Source: Gerris lacustris
Taxonomy: Eukaryota; Arthropoda; Insecta; Hemiptera; Gerridae
Length of the DNA: 64,000 nt
Reading direction: 5' to 3'
Assembly: GCA_951217055.1 (NCBI GenBank)
Contig: OX578283.1
Span: 31,902,260 to 31,966,259 of the forward strand
Shown: piece by piece, positions 34,215 to 45,162 of the stretch
Numbering within the stretch: the stretch's first letter is position 1
Layout: every line of letters starts with the position of its first letter
Made by a program: the position numbers and the translations under genes
Notes under the pieces: generated by a model
Told to the model about the DNA's origin: nothing
The model's database searches: none
The model's input: the letters and a program-made list of their open reading frames with translations, nothing else

Positions 34215-34448
34215 AAACTTCATTGTTTTTAAAAATTTCAAATATATTTTCAAAATGGCAGCCAGTATAAAACAAGTTTTAGACAGGTATTTATCATGTT
34301 GCGTATAATTTTAAAGCTCTTGATAAGTAAAGAAAAAAAAAAAATCTAATTACGGCTTTTTCAAAATGGCCGCCGTAAATGACCGAAAACACAAAAATTA
34401 AGGGGGTTTAAGTCGTATATCATGTTGTACATAAAATTAAAGGTCTTT
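34215..34448 (+). repeat. Diverged tandem duplication with ATGGC motif
   Basis: Two segments of about 110 bp each contain TTTCAAAATGGC(A/C)GCC, then TATCATGTTG(C/T)GTA and AATTTTAAAGCTCTT / AAATTAAAGGTCTTT. Element B is inserted at the end of the second, and the sequence resumes after B as TTTTGAACTGACAATGG. Confidence 0.6.
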
Positions 34449-35690
34449 TGGAACGACGAAGTTCCTTATGTTATGGCACGTTCTGGAGCCCGGGAGTGAA
34501 TCCGAATAAACGACCAAAATCACCGTCACAAAACCAAGCGTCACCAAATCTACCGATGACGATAACTTGAGTAAAAGATGACCGAGTGAGTTGAAATTTG
34601 GTACACATGTTCATTTTACCAGTTCCCAGGCTGAGTTTGTTGGACAACGTTATCCGCCTAAGCTTTCAACGGCAACGCTCGCGTAAACGTAAGCTTCAAA
34701 TTTAAAATTGGAATTTTGGGACGGAAAAAAAATACCAACTTCATCCATTTAATGAGACAAACAGATTTAATAAATAAATTTTTCTAGTAAAATGAACACC
34801 GACACTGCTATCATAGTGATAAAGATCGCTAAATTTATTAAAGTCTCTTCAGCTTTACACACGATTAGCGAGTTTGTTTACATGTAACAAAACTAATTTG
34901 CTGTGCTTTTATTAAAGTAACTGTTTATATCGAGTTTTTAGTAAAAAACAATGAGTGAATCAAGTGACTTTGACCAATATGTGGAGAATAGTACTCCTCC
35001 AGAAATAATTAATTCGGCAAAAAATATAAATCAAGAATTAATGCCATCTTTATCAAGAGAGAGATACGAACTTACATACAGCAAGTTTATTTTTTCTGTA
35101 TTTATTATTTAAATCTAACAATCGTAGATAAAGTACGGTACGCAACTCGTGCGAAAACGGCATTTTGCAATGCTTGTGTGGTTTTACTACCCTCGCTGTC
35201 GCTCGGGTGCAAACTCCACACTCGCATGCAAAATGCTTCTTTCCGCTCTCGACGCGTAATGTACTGTTTTTACCGATATCTTACGTTCTAACGTAACGAT
35301 TTTAATAATACTTCTTACACATCGTCTATATACTAGATAAAAAACAGTTCTTTTCCCTCAGGCTATATACTACAAACATACTCTTTAACTATAAACTCAT
35401 CATTAACTTTTTCTCAAATAATACATATTCAAACATATTTCAATACATATTTATTGTAAGACGCTTGCTTAATGATACAAATAATGCTTCTTGTTTCTTT
35501 TAATTTTGCCTTAACTACGCTAGGTGCAAACAGTTATTTACTTATAATTTTGTCTCTTAACTCCGCCATGTATATATAGTTAGCAACGTATACGTACTTA
35601 TCAGTGTAATTTTATAATTAATATTTAATGAAAAATGTAAGGAACTTCGTTCTTACTGGGTGTCCCGCGACCCCACACGTATTTTTTTTC
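34449..35690 (+). mobile_element. Composite Helentron-like element B, with captured segment
   Basis: Same ends as A: GGAACGACGAAGTTCC at the start; TAAGGAACTTCGTTC and TGTCCCGCGACCCCACACGT near the end. Relative to A it carries a foreign block of about 420 bp (34845-35266) with a short ORF like the N-terminus of a tyrosine recombinase, replacing about 31 bp. The flanks (AAAGGTCTTTT ... TTTTGAACTGACAATGG) look like one interrupted host repeat, consistent with insertion in a T run. Confidence 0.75.
34951..35112 (+). pseudogene. Crypton-like tyrosine recombinase N-terminal fragment
   Basis: A 53-codon ORF beginning MSESSDFDQYVENSTPPEII, with SLSRERYELTYSKF near its end, then a stop. The pattern L-P-x-x-S-x-x-R-Y-E-x-x-Y-x-x-F is how the core-binding part of many insect Crypton-type tyrosine recombinase genes starts, as I recall the family. 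The catalytic R-H-R-Y domain is absent. After the ORF, GTACGGTACGCAACTCGTGC and the inverted CGACGCGTAATGTAC (35251-35265) bracket a hairpin-prone segment that may be the 3' part of the same Crypton. The assignment is by motif only. Confidence 0.45.
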
Positions 35691-38340
35691 TTTCTTTTGA
35701 ACTGACAATGGGTAATTTTGGTTTAAAAGTTGGCTCTATCAGACATATATTTATTAGAGGAAAGTCTCTGTTACTAAGGGATGTAATAAGTTACCATGAG
35801 AGTAGAATTTTTTTTTTTTTTTAATTTAAATTACCTTTATTGAATAAAAAAAAACATATTAATACATAATAATATTCCATTACATCGAGTTATCTTTTTT
35901 GTTGATTTAACTATTTAATTCTACATTTGGTTATCTCTCCACTAGAGGACATGGAGTCCTGAGCTGTGGAGAGAATAATAAGTTTCGTGAGAAATTTAAT
36001 GTAATATCTTCACTAGATAACACTCAGTTAGTCATATTTGGAAAATATATAGCTTTTTACCATTTTGATTGTTCTAATTATTTGTTTACATACTCTTATT
36101 ACCAGAATTTGTTATTTTACATTTTACTCGCACATGTACTTGTATATGTGCATTCCTTTGTTCACTATTTGTTCTTTCTTCGTAAACAACTAACTACATC
36201 TATATCTAGCTAAGGAGACTGCGTCACAGATGAATAATTCTGTTACAAATCTATGGTAGAGTTGATAACTCACTAGGAACTACACTTTATGAGGTGAATC
36301 ATAACATCCTTTACACTGATTATTATCACATCTAATGGATTTGTAAACTGATCAATCCTTTTGTCCTTTTATAATCTAATATTGTTTTGATCATGACGTA
36401 ATGTAAGCAGCATAAAAAATACCATTTTTTATTTAAACAATTTATACTTTTTTATGTGACCTTTGCAAGTATTATTTCAACTGGCGAGTTGTACGTCTAG
36501 ACTTTTCATCTTCGAGATCTCATATTTCGTGACCTCAATGACTTAAAATTATGGATTGAAGTTTACTGGCTCTAATAACTGAGGTCCGTGCCAAATTTCA
36601 AATCATTAGCGCTTTTAATTTCCGCTGCAAAAGTTGTTCACGAACATTGAGATCAATAAATTCCTATTTTGAGTTGAAAATCTAAAAACTAATAAAAGAA
36701 ATAATTAGGAGAGTATATGGAATTGTTCCCTAGACCTATTTTATTCTCGTTTCTTCGTCTTTTTACTCTCTCTTATGCGTAGTAGGTATATATAAAAAGA
36801 AAGTATCGTGATAACGTAAAAAATCGATTTTTAGATTTTTATTAAATATATATTCGTTTTGAGGTCACCTTAGTCCAAAAAAGTGATTTTAAAAAATAAC
36901 TGTCTATCGTCTGTTAAAGCACGTGGAGCAACTACTGGCCAATTTCGATGACATTTCAGCTCCAATTTTGAGGGCGCTACCCCCTCCCCTCCCCCCCTAA
37001 AAAAAAAGCAGATAGAACGTTATAGAAAGTCTTTCTCATAAACGGTTCCGACGATTTTTATTTAAAAATATCTATAATGTACTTACGTATACATTTAAAT
37101 ACGAATCTAACCATATGTCGTTTTCCCGTGAGAAATCTAGTTCCTGAGATATTGATGTAAATACAATAAAAAAATTGTAATAGTATACTATCATCTGTTG
37201 AACACTTTTTAAGAATGTTAAAAAATAAATCAATTAAATTAGATATTATGGGGTTTATATACGGTATAAATATAAGAAAGTTTTGCTCGTTTTACCGCAC
37301 AGATTTTTTTTAGCAAAACGGTGAGAAACTGTTGACGGCAATTTCTAAGATCTACTTGTTTGTCCGGAAATCTGATGTACACGATGCATTTATGAGTGTT
37401 AGTTATACAGATCCATGGATAATAACCAGTATCACAACTTAAAGAAAATTTGTTTTATTTTTTTTTTCTCTTAACAACATAAAAACCACTGACGTAGATT
37501 AAATAGTTCTTCGGTCTGCATTAAAAACCTCTAATGCTTACAATTTATATTTTGAACTTGTAAATTCTTTAAAGGATGTTCATAATTTTTCCTTCTTTGA
37601 AATAGCTTATGTCTTAGAACTGCGTGAACAACACTGATGCTAAGAAAGCATTTCTTTGAACTTGTTAGTTCTTTAAACCTTTGTTCCTATCCTTTTCTTC
37701 TTTTTTACTTGAAATATATTATGATGAATGTATGTCCATTGTCCAAATCCCATATTATTGGTTGGAGGTTGGATTCATTATATTCTAGATTATAATTACT
37801 TAATCCCGTCCTCTTTTACCGTGAGATGTAGAGGTTTGACAAATAGATTTCCATTTCGTTTGATTCTTGATCAAACTTGATTCCAGTCTACGCTTCGCTC
37901 CTTGAGTGAACTTCTTACATTACCCTCCCCCATGGCAGCCTTCTCCAGCTTCGAGGTCTTTTCTATTCTTGATGTCTTGCTTCGTAAGCTTTGGGTAACG
38001 GTAACGCTCATTTCTCTTCTCTAAGCTGGTTGGAGCTCAACAATGTTTCTTTCTTACGGAGTTGATTTTAATGTTGTCTCTAAAAGTTTTCTCGGAACTT
38101 TATTAATCGAAATCATACTTCATCCGATATCATAAACATCTTTTCTTTTACGTCCTCTCGATTAATACAACATTTTGTTGAGTGATTTATTATTATTATT
38201 ATTATTAGTATGTGTTCAATAATACTCGAGATTGACCAAAATAATTGATTGACCTTTATGTCTTGTTTTACTTTTTATAGTGTATTGTTGGATCAAACTA
38301 ACTACTAACTTTTAATGTTTTATTTTCTTTTCTGTTTCAG
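35691..38340. other. AT-rich intron before the linker exon
   Basis: No coding similarity seen. A TTA microsatellite lies at about 38189-38206. The segment 36840-37150 resembles repeats seen at 13.0 kb (GTTTTCGAGAA/CCTGAGATATTG motifs) but the match is loose. Confidence 0.5.
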
Positions 38341-38391
38341 TTTTTCCCAATGCTCCTCCAGCGCCTGGAATGCCCTGTCAAGGGGAAGACC
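38341..38391 (+). CDS. aPKC: aPKC exon: PB1-pseudosubstrate linker
   Basis: A 51-nt exon lies between a strong pyrimidine tract ending in TTTCAG (38331-38340) and the donor GTAAGA at 38392. It starts with two bases that complete a codon, then reads FPNAPPAPGMPCQGED, and leaves one base (C) for the next exon. This matches the linker between the PB1 domain and the pseudosubstrate of atypical protein kinases C, which resembles FPNVPPAPG in insects as I remember the family. The phase fits the exon at 47247 exactly: the leftover C plus GA makes Arg, and the protein continues SIYRRGARR. aPKC is a cortical Ser/Thr kinase that works with Par-6 and Par-3 (Bazooka) in cell polarity; its PB1 domain binds Par-6. 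Identification rests on the joined reading and is very secure. Confidence 0.93.
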
Positions 38392-38829
38392 GTAAGACAC
38401 ATTTCCTAATCCATATTTTACTATAATCAATTTCATTAAAACAGGTGCATTTAACTTTGAAAACATCAAAGTAACTTAAGCTTTGTTTTATTGCGCTTCG
38501 AATTAGAATATCATCAGACTATTTTTACCCCGTAATATTATAGTGGTATTACTAGGTAATAATTAGAAGTTCTAAGATATGACTAGTCCAAAGTCTATAA
38601 TATATATATATATAACGTTATAGTTTGTAAACATTCAATAGATTTGTATTTCCTTCCTTTACTCTTAACACTGTTTGAAGATTATAATTTAAAATAAATC
38701 TATACTTTTAGTGGAATGATTATTATTAAAATTTAAGATGAAGGAGATAATTGGAATTAAAGGTAAACCATTGAAATTAAAGCTTATTTGATACTTAAAT
38801 TTTGCTTCCAAGCTAAGGTAACGGAATTA

Positions 38830-39145
38830 GGCTTATTGCTTGAATTCTTGGGCCTCTTTATCGGTCTATCCATTAACATTTTGCGAACCACCATATCTTA
38901 AAAGCTACTTTAATTTTCACGAAATTTAGATGGTAGTTCATAATTTGCCCATTGTTAGTCCCATGTTAATTTCAACTTTCTGCGTCCATTGTTTTTCCTT
39001 ATCCATGCGCACGAACTTTTTTTTGTATTAACACCTATACTTTTAAAGTTCATATCTGATTTTCAAGAATTTTATATTATATTGAAAGTTGCCTTCAGAT
39101 GGTACAAAATAAATGTTCACCGTCTGCGCATATTAAATAATAAAT
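38830..39145 (+). repeat. H-family repeat, diverged
   Basis: Contains GGTCTATCCATTAACATTTTGCGAACC, ATATCTTAAAAGCTACTTT, CCCATTGTTAGTCCCATG and CACCGTCTGCGCATATTAAA in the same order as the other H copies. It lies 440 bp downstream of the linker exon of aPKC. Confidence 0.7.
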
Positions 39146-39264
39146 AAAAATAAGTCTGACCCCAGTGGGAATCGAAATAGGTCTAAACAAGCTTACTTTC
39201 AATTCCCATGTGTCCATTCGTCAAGAAGAAGAAAAGAAGGTATTGTGGAATTTAATTGTTTATA

Positions 39265-39553
39265 GGAGAGCCAGCGTGGCCGTGTGGGTTAAACCACGTC
39301 TGCTCGGCCATCACTGAATCATGAGTGGACGGGGTTTGATTCCTCGCCGTGACGCTCTGATTTATATGGCTCACTATTGATCACATCATACTCGCTTCGG
39401 CGGTACTATGTACAGATGTATGATGTGTGAAGTGGCTGGAACTCTCTACCGCGGGGCGTAAAAAGGGCCAAGTGATGGCCTAATTGCAAGGTTCGAACAA
39501 TTGGTTCGTCCTACCCGTTCTAGTAGAAAGTACTAGACTACTACTACTACTGC
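39265..39553 (+). mobile_element. tRNA-derived SINE, complete, with 12-bp target duplication
   Basis: The body is 289 bp, flanked by TAATTGTTTATA at 39253-39264 and 39554-39565. The head has polymerase III boxes: box A-like GTGGCCGTGTGGGTTAA and box B-like GGGGTTTGATTCCTC. The tail ends in a CTA repeat (GACTACTACTACTACTG) rather than poly-A. A second copy is at 14.6 kb. Confidence 0.92.
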
Positions 39554-39565
39554 TAATTGTTTATA

Positions 39566-40494
39566 ACGAATGTTCAAACTTTCTTTAACCCTACCATTGT
39601 TTAATTACAGTTTGGAGTGTAAACTTGATGTGTCTTAGATCTATTTATCTCGTTATTCTCTAAATCTAAGTATATATAAATATCTAAATATTATGATATT
39701 TTTTACCTCATTAATTTATTGCCACTCCACGAGTTTATACATGCATTTATAAGTTTATACCTACTTGTACAAAAACTTGAGAACTACTCATAAAACTGCA
39801 TTGACATTTGGCTTTATTGTTTGACAATGTACTTAAGATAAGATATCAAGACATCTTCATAAACTGTTTATGTTAGAAGTTGAACTTTTAAAAATTTACT
39901 GATCTTTATAACACTATCTGAACAAATAAAAACCTTCAAATAAAATTGTTAAGATAGATCAGCTGTTTAGATAATCAACTGTTATCGATTTTAACCTTAA
40001 CTAATTTTTATGGTATTAAACGAGAGTACAAGTTTGTAATTGCAAACTTGTAGATAGATTAGAGTTCAGTTATGTTTAGCTGAGTTAAAAAATTAATAAA
40101 TCATTAATTCTGCTACAGCTTTGTTGAAGACGAAACCTGTTTTTAACCTTAACATATCATACACTCTCTTAGTTATCAGCACACAGAAAAAGGAAAGCAG
40201 GAGGAACTTAATGTGATAGGATAGAGTCACTACCATATGTGTTTATGCTTTCCTTAGATATATCTTAGGAATGCCTAGTCAGTGCGGTGTGCTGATTCCA
40301 AATTCATTCTTCATTCCCTCTCTTCAATGCTGCTGATGATGACCACTTATGATCAGAGCCAGATTTGCCTAAATAAATGCTGTGGAGGAAAGGCAGTTCA
40401 TTTCCAAAGTTTTTTTTATCTTTGACAGGCTTTTAGCTTTAGCCTGTTGTTGTGTCCAAGGATTGATGTAATGTTATCCAATTAAAAAATGTCC
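39566..40494. other. AT-rich intron, nothing recognised
   Basis: Between the SINE and a non-LTR remnant. No features seen. Confidence 0.5.
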
Positions 40495-40725
40495 GTCCCA
40501 CAGGATGCATCTTGTTTTAGAATTCTTTGCGTAGTCTCTTTCTTCCCAATCGTCTTTCTGTTCTTATGTGCCCAAGTTATTGGAGTTAAGCCTTTATTAT
40601 TGTTTGCTGGTAGGTAGGATGTCCAGGCCAAGTCTGATCTTGGTAATTCCTCTCAATCTCTTCCTGTGTCTCCTGGTCTTGCCAACTATTTTTCTTAAAT
40701 AACGCATCCCAGTATCTTAAGTGCT
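40495..40725 (-). pseudogene. Non-LTR retrotransposon C-terminal remnant
   Basis: The minus strand reads RYLRKIVGKTRRHRKRLRGI then TKIRLGLDILP, followed after a frameshift by LGHIRTERRLGRKRLRKEF-like residues. It matches the same RYLRRxxGxTRRxRxRN segment as the 15.4-kb remnant but is shorter and more decayed. Confidence 0.65.
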
Positions 40726-42184
40726 GCTCAGCCTAATTCGCATTCATAAGTAAGATATGTACAAAAAGACTGTTTTAAATACTGTAGTTATGGTCTCGTT
40801 ACTTACTTTATCCTTGCGTATGAACCCTCGATTTAAATACTATACCTATTATAAAATGACAAATAATTAGGTAAGTGAGGTTTTTTTTGTTTTGTTTTTT
40901 TGTTTTTAGCTGTCATCAGTGTTTTGTGGAAATCCAGAAAAATATCTAGTGTTCTTTCTGCTAGACTATATTACTTAGTTGCAAAATAATTGTTGTATTT
41001 TCAGCAAATTTCAAACCAATAAACAAATGAATACCCAATTTCAATGTTACGAATAAATTCTTGGTGAATAGAATCATCCCCATAAACGAATCTATAAAAC
41101 CCTTTTGTTTCTGCTGTTTCTTTTGTTCCATTTCTCTCAAAACCAAAATTGTATTTCAATTCCAACTGTAGGTTTATGTTAAGATGTTTATTTTTACTTG
41201 GCATGATATGTGGAAAGCTGTCAGGGTATAAACACAGTCCCTTCCCCTCTTTGGTTGTACAAGGCATGCAAATGTTAAAACATATTTACAACCAATCAAA
41301 CGGAGTGCTTAAGGATATTCTCCCTCACAACTTCTTCCAATAATATAATACTTTTTAGGACATCTGAAAGAAACAACAAAGCAACTCTCTCCAATATTTA
41401 CTTGCTTTCACATTACCATAACAGTACAAGTTATGTTGCTATTATTGTTATGTGGCTATTATTTATTTAATTTCTGCAGGATTCTATTTTTACTTTTAGT
41501 TTATTTATAGGTGTCTCTTGATTTAGTTTTATTATTTATTATTTAAGAGATGAAATCAATGTGTTTAGTGTTTAAGGATGAGGTACTATTATAAATAACG
41601 TCTACTTATCCAAACATGCGCCAGTTGGCCAACTCCAGCTCTAACCTCCACCAACTCCTTTTCAAGCACCAACTGAACCATCCTCATGTTGGCCAAGTGG
41701 TGACACTTGACGTATGGTATGGCCAATGTGTGGTTCCGACATTATACTTATAGTACTCAAAACAACATCTGTGTTTTAATGTTTAATTCAAGGTTGGGGT
41801 ATTGGGTATTCTTTGTGAAGAAACCTATGAATAGACCTGATTTAAGGTAGTTTGTTTATTTATTACAAGTTAGTTTGTTTATTGGCCTCTTGGCATTAGG
41901 CTTAATTTTATATTTAAAAAAAGTAAAATTAAGTAAATAAAGTTATTATATCTATTTAGATAACTTATTATACCTATTTGAATACCAACAAATCAAAACA
42001 AACATTTATTTTTATTGGAATAAATGTGGTTGACTTAGCTTAGCAATAACAAATCATTTGGAGGTGCATCGTCGTCGGGACACTATGATTATATAAGACT
42101 TAATCCCTAAATGTTGGAATGATACAATTAAAAATCTTATTTTTTTCCATTATATTTTGATCTTCTTTTTCTTCAGTGGGCTCA
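40726..42184. other. Intron with an unexplained GC-richer patch
   Basis: 41620-41720 (GCGCCAGTTGGCCAACTCC to TTGGCCAAGTGGTGACAC) is open in more than one frame and GC-richer than its surroundings. I could not assign it. Overlapping minus-strand ORFs at 40961-41267 have no recognised domain. Confidence 0.4.
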
Positions 42185-42570
42185 ACAGTCCATTGTAAAC
42201 CTTGGCCTCTTCCAGTATTTTTCATCAGTTATTTCAATCCTATGAAACTATTATTGGGTGGCTCAATTCCATCCAACCACCTAGTTTTTTTATAGACCTC
42301 TTTATCCTTTGGGTATCTATTTAATATTATTTTAGGTACTTTTGTATCACTCTTCCCCATTGAGCCCATCTCAATCTTGCTGATTTCATCATTTTCTGTT
42401 GAGTGGGTGTCTTTAAATGGCGTACAACTCGTTATTGTACCAACTTCTCTCACTTATTCGTTTATAAATTGGGCCTATTATTTTCCGCTGAATCTTTCTT
42501 TCTATGGAACCCACCCTTTTAGATTCCTCGTTGTGTTGTTAGTGGCCACGCCTTTCAGGCATTAATGAGC
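42185..42570 (-). pseudogene. Non-LTR retrotransposon C-terminal remnant
   Basis: The minus strand reads ERKIQRKIIGPIYK, then RISERSWYNNELYAI, and in another frame PKIILNRYPKDKEVYKKTRW then LDGIEPP. This matches ERKILRxIFGPx...RxNxELYxLY...PKKVLNxxPxGxRxxGRPRxRWLDGIE, the tail of another non-LTR lineage. Broken by frameshifts and stops; antisense to aPKC. Confidence 0.78.
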
Positions 42571-43261
42571 ATTGTTCTTAAAAGTGTTTGATTAATTATA
42601 TTTTAATCCAATGGAGACAGTTTTTTCACATTAGTAGGCATTAGCTTAACAAGTGAGTTATAAAGATTTAAACTTTTTTAAATAATGTAAAAATGTACAC
42701 CCTATTTTTTCACAGTATAAAACGATTTTGATGGCTTGTATGGTGTAATAAATTAAGAGAAACCTTATTTCATTACGATGAAACGTTTCGACTCATGGTA
42801 GGGTCATCTTCAGTAATTTTTATTTCTAAAAAACGAATTTAGACACACATTAACTAATTTTCCTTATATAACATTTTTTGATTTACAATTATAATAAAAC
42901 ATTATTAAATGGCTTTAAAAAAATACTTACGATGCAAGGTTTAAAACGGTGGTACTTAAACAAGTGAGTTAAATCTATCCTTAAGTGTTCTACGTTTAAT
43001 TGAATGATGGACTTTTAACCAAGTCCAGGAGCTGCAAGTGTTGTCTAACATAAAAATATATTATTAATTTTCAATACAGCTGTATGATAAATAAATGCAT
43101 CTTACAATCACAGAATCTTGCATCTTTCAATGACAGATAATCATTTAACCAAGCCTTGGAGCTGCACGTGCAGTCAGACAAATTCAAAAACTGAAAAGTT
43201 CATAACATGAACTGATTAAATATCTAAAAGTATATGTTCAAGTAAAATATCTATATGTAAT
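42571..43261. other. Intron with a possible retroelement 3' end
   Basis: The minus strand at 42780-42813 reads CTGAAGATGACCCTACC then ATGAGTCGAAACG, a phrase of the kind often found near the ends of Penelope-like and related retroelements. No coding part adjoins. Two AACCAAG(T)C(C)..GGAGCTGCA segments (about 43018 and 43148) are direct repeats. Confidence 0.4.
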
Positions 43262-43610
43262 TACAAGATAAAAATAATTTTTTATATACTACGTTTTTAA
43301 ATTTTCTGTCATAAATCATAAATTTGAAACCCGTCAAAATGAAGATCGTATAAATATGGGATATGTCAAAACAAATAATATAACTTGCGGATTTTTTCCA
43401 AACTAACTATCCATACAGCAAAATTTGCTGAAAATGAATTAAATTCTGCTGAAAGATGGCTAAAAGCATTAAAATAATATATTGTCATCGTGTTCTGAGC
43501 TATTCTAAAAGTTTTAAATGTCTAGCTACTCGGGAAGTTAGTTAAAAATCGATTGCAAGATTTGTACTGGACAAACAAACAAGAAAGCAAGCTAATAAAA
43601 ACAGTAAAAA
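43262..43610 (+). repeat. R2 repeat, uninterrupted copy
   Basis: AATTACAAGATAAAAATAA...TACGTTTTTAAATTTTCTG, then AAATTTGAAACCCGTCAAAATG, GGATATGTCAAAACAAATA, CATACAGCAAAATTTGCTG and AAATCGATTGCAAGATTTGT. The same order is split at 16293-16340 and 19312-19625 by the R1a/Harbinger complex, so this copy shows the original continuity. Confidence 0.75.
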
Positions 43611-45063
43611 AGAGGTGAAGTTTTCAAATAATTTCAACCAGACGTGAATTTTCATTTGTAGTTTAACTTCCATTCAAAAATTTACTTTCATCCTCCTGCT
43701 AAACACTGGTGAATTCTTGTTTTACAAAAGACTTTTTTATTTAAATTAATTTATTACAATCACCAATTGACAAAAGAAATATTTACTATAATTTTAATAT
43801 GTGCCAAATATTTAATGCTTACAAATGACATTGAGGGTTTAAAACTAACTTCATAATTTGCCAAAAAAAAAAAAATGCATCATAAATATTATTGAGTTAC
43901 AATATTTTGTTTATATTGAGTGTTAAACTTAAGTTTCAAATCTAGGTTTATCAATTGATTAACCGTAGGATAGATTTACATCAGAAAGTTATATTGACAT
44001 ATAAATGTTATATCAAACTATTCAAGAATGTTATTGTGTGCTTCTCCTAGCATTTAAAAGAATTATTGGATCCAATTTTGCATTCTTTTGCTAAGAAAAA
44101 CAAAACTCCCACTTATCTAAAAGTATTTTCTTCTGCTTTTCTACAAGGTATGAATCTTATTTAGTTTCTAGCTTTTTGTGAAAATGAAATGTATGTAGGA
44201 GTTCTGTAGTATATTCAGCTATTATTCATGAGTTCCACTAAGAGTCATAAATCTACCTTAGAGGACTCAGCCTCTAGCTGTAGGTGTGAGAATAGAGGCA
44301 AACTGGCCTTTAGGCTTTCTGACTGCCTCTAGTCCGTGGGTTGAGGTTTGAAGGCGTAGGGTGGTAGGGAAAACTTTACCTACTAAAACACTATATATAC
44401 AGCCTTAGTTTACTACTATATATAACCTTTATGCAACCTTCTTCTTCCTCCTCAATAATTCCCTCCTCTAACAAACTAAAATCAATTTTTAAAAAATAAA
44501 ATAAAAGGTTTTTACTTCATTTTATTTATTTATTTTTGTTTTATTTGTTGACATAAAATAGAGTAGGTTTATAACATTATATATGTACTTTCTTCTTTGT
44601 GTGTTGAAATATAAAGGTATGTTGAAATATACATTTATTTTTCATATAACCTTATAGTAAAATTATTAATTTTAGTTAGACATTGCTAGCAGCTCCTTGG
44701 CTTGATTTGTAAGCCGTGTGGAAAGGAGTATCAAACTTCTACTCATCTACCAAGCTGTTGTTTTACTCACTAAGACTTATTTATACTTAAACAAAAAGAT
44801 CTTTATCAAAGGGTAATCTATATAGTTAAGGATAATGTATATAGTAGTTAACTATATCGATAATCTATATAGTTAAGGATAATGTATATAGTTAAACATT
44901 ACCAATTATTATTAAAATCTGGTAAATAGTCCTCAACTTATCATTCTAAAAAGAAGAATCATTTAAACAAAAGTTTAATTATTAATGAATCATGTTGAAA
45001 ATCTAATCAGCTGATCATCTTATAGAGGGTAACAATTTTACAAAAATTGCATTCAATAATAAT
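43611..45063. other. AT-rich intron
   Basis: A short tandem of TATATAGTTAAGGATAATG (44820-44890) is present; otherwise nothing recognised. Confidence 0.5.
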
Positions 45064-45162
45064 TGAAGGCAGCGTAAGCGAGCTTCTTTAAATTCAACAA
45101 AATATGCATCTTGTCTGTCTGTCTGTCAGTAACTTCAAATGATAGAGCCATGCGATGCCTAG
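45064..45162 (+). mobile_element. 99-bp minimal Helentron/DINE-like element F
   Basis: It has both ends of the D/E family and little else: TGAAGGCAGCGTAAGCGAGC at the 5' end, then CAACAAAATATGC, TCTGTCTGTCTGTCAGTAAC, and the 3' end GATAGAGCCATGCGATGCCTAG followed by T. About 680 bp of the D/E interior is gone. T precedes the 5' end, as in D and E. Confidence 0.85.

Noticed and set aside
40961..41267. Minus-strand overlapping ORFs of 61 and 88 codons
   Set aside because: Considered as a piggyBac-like or other transposase remnant, but no conserved motif could be placed.
42780..42813. Possible hammerhead ribozyme (minus strand CTGAAGATGA...CGAAACG)
   Set aside because: The CTGANGA and GAAA core elements are not arranged with the stems a hammerhead needs; the phrase is common near retroelement ends.
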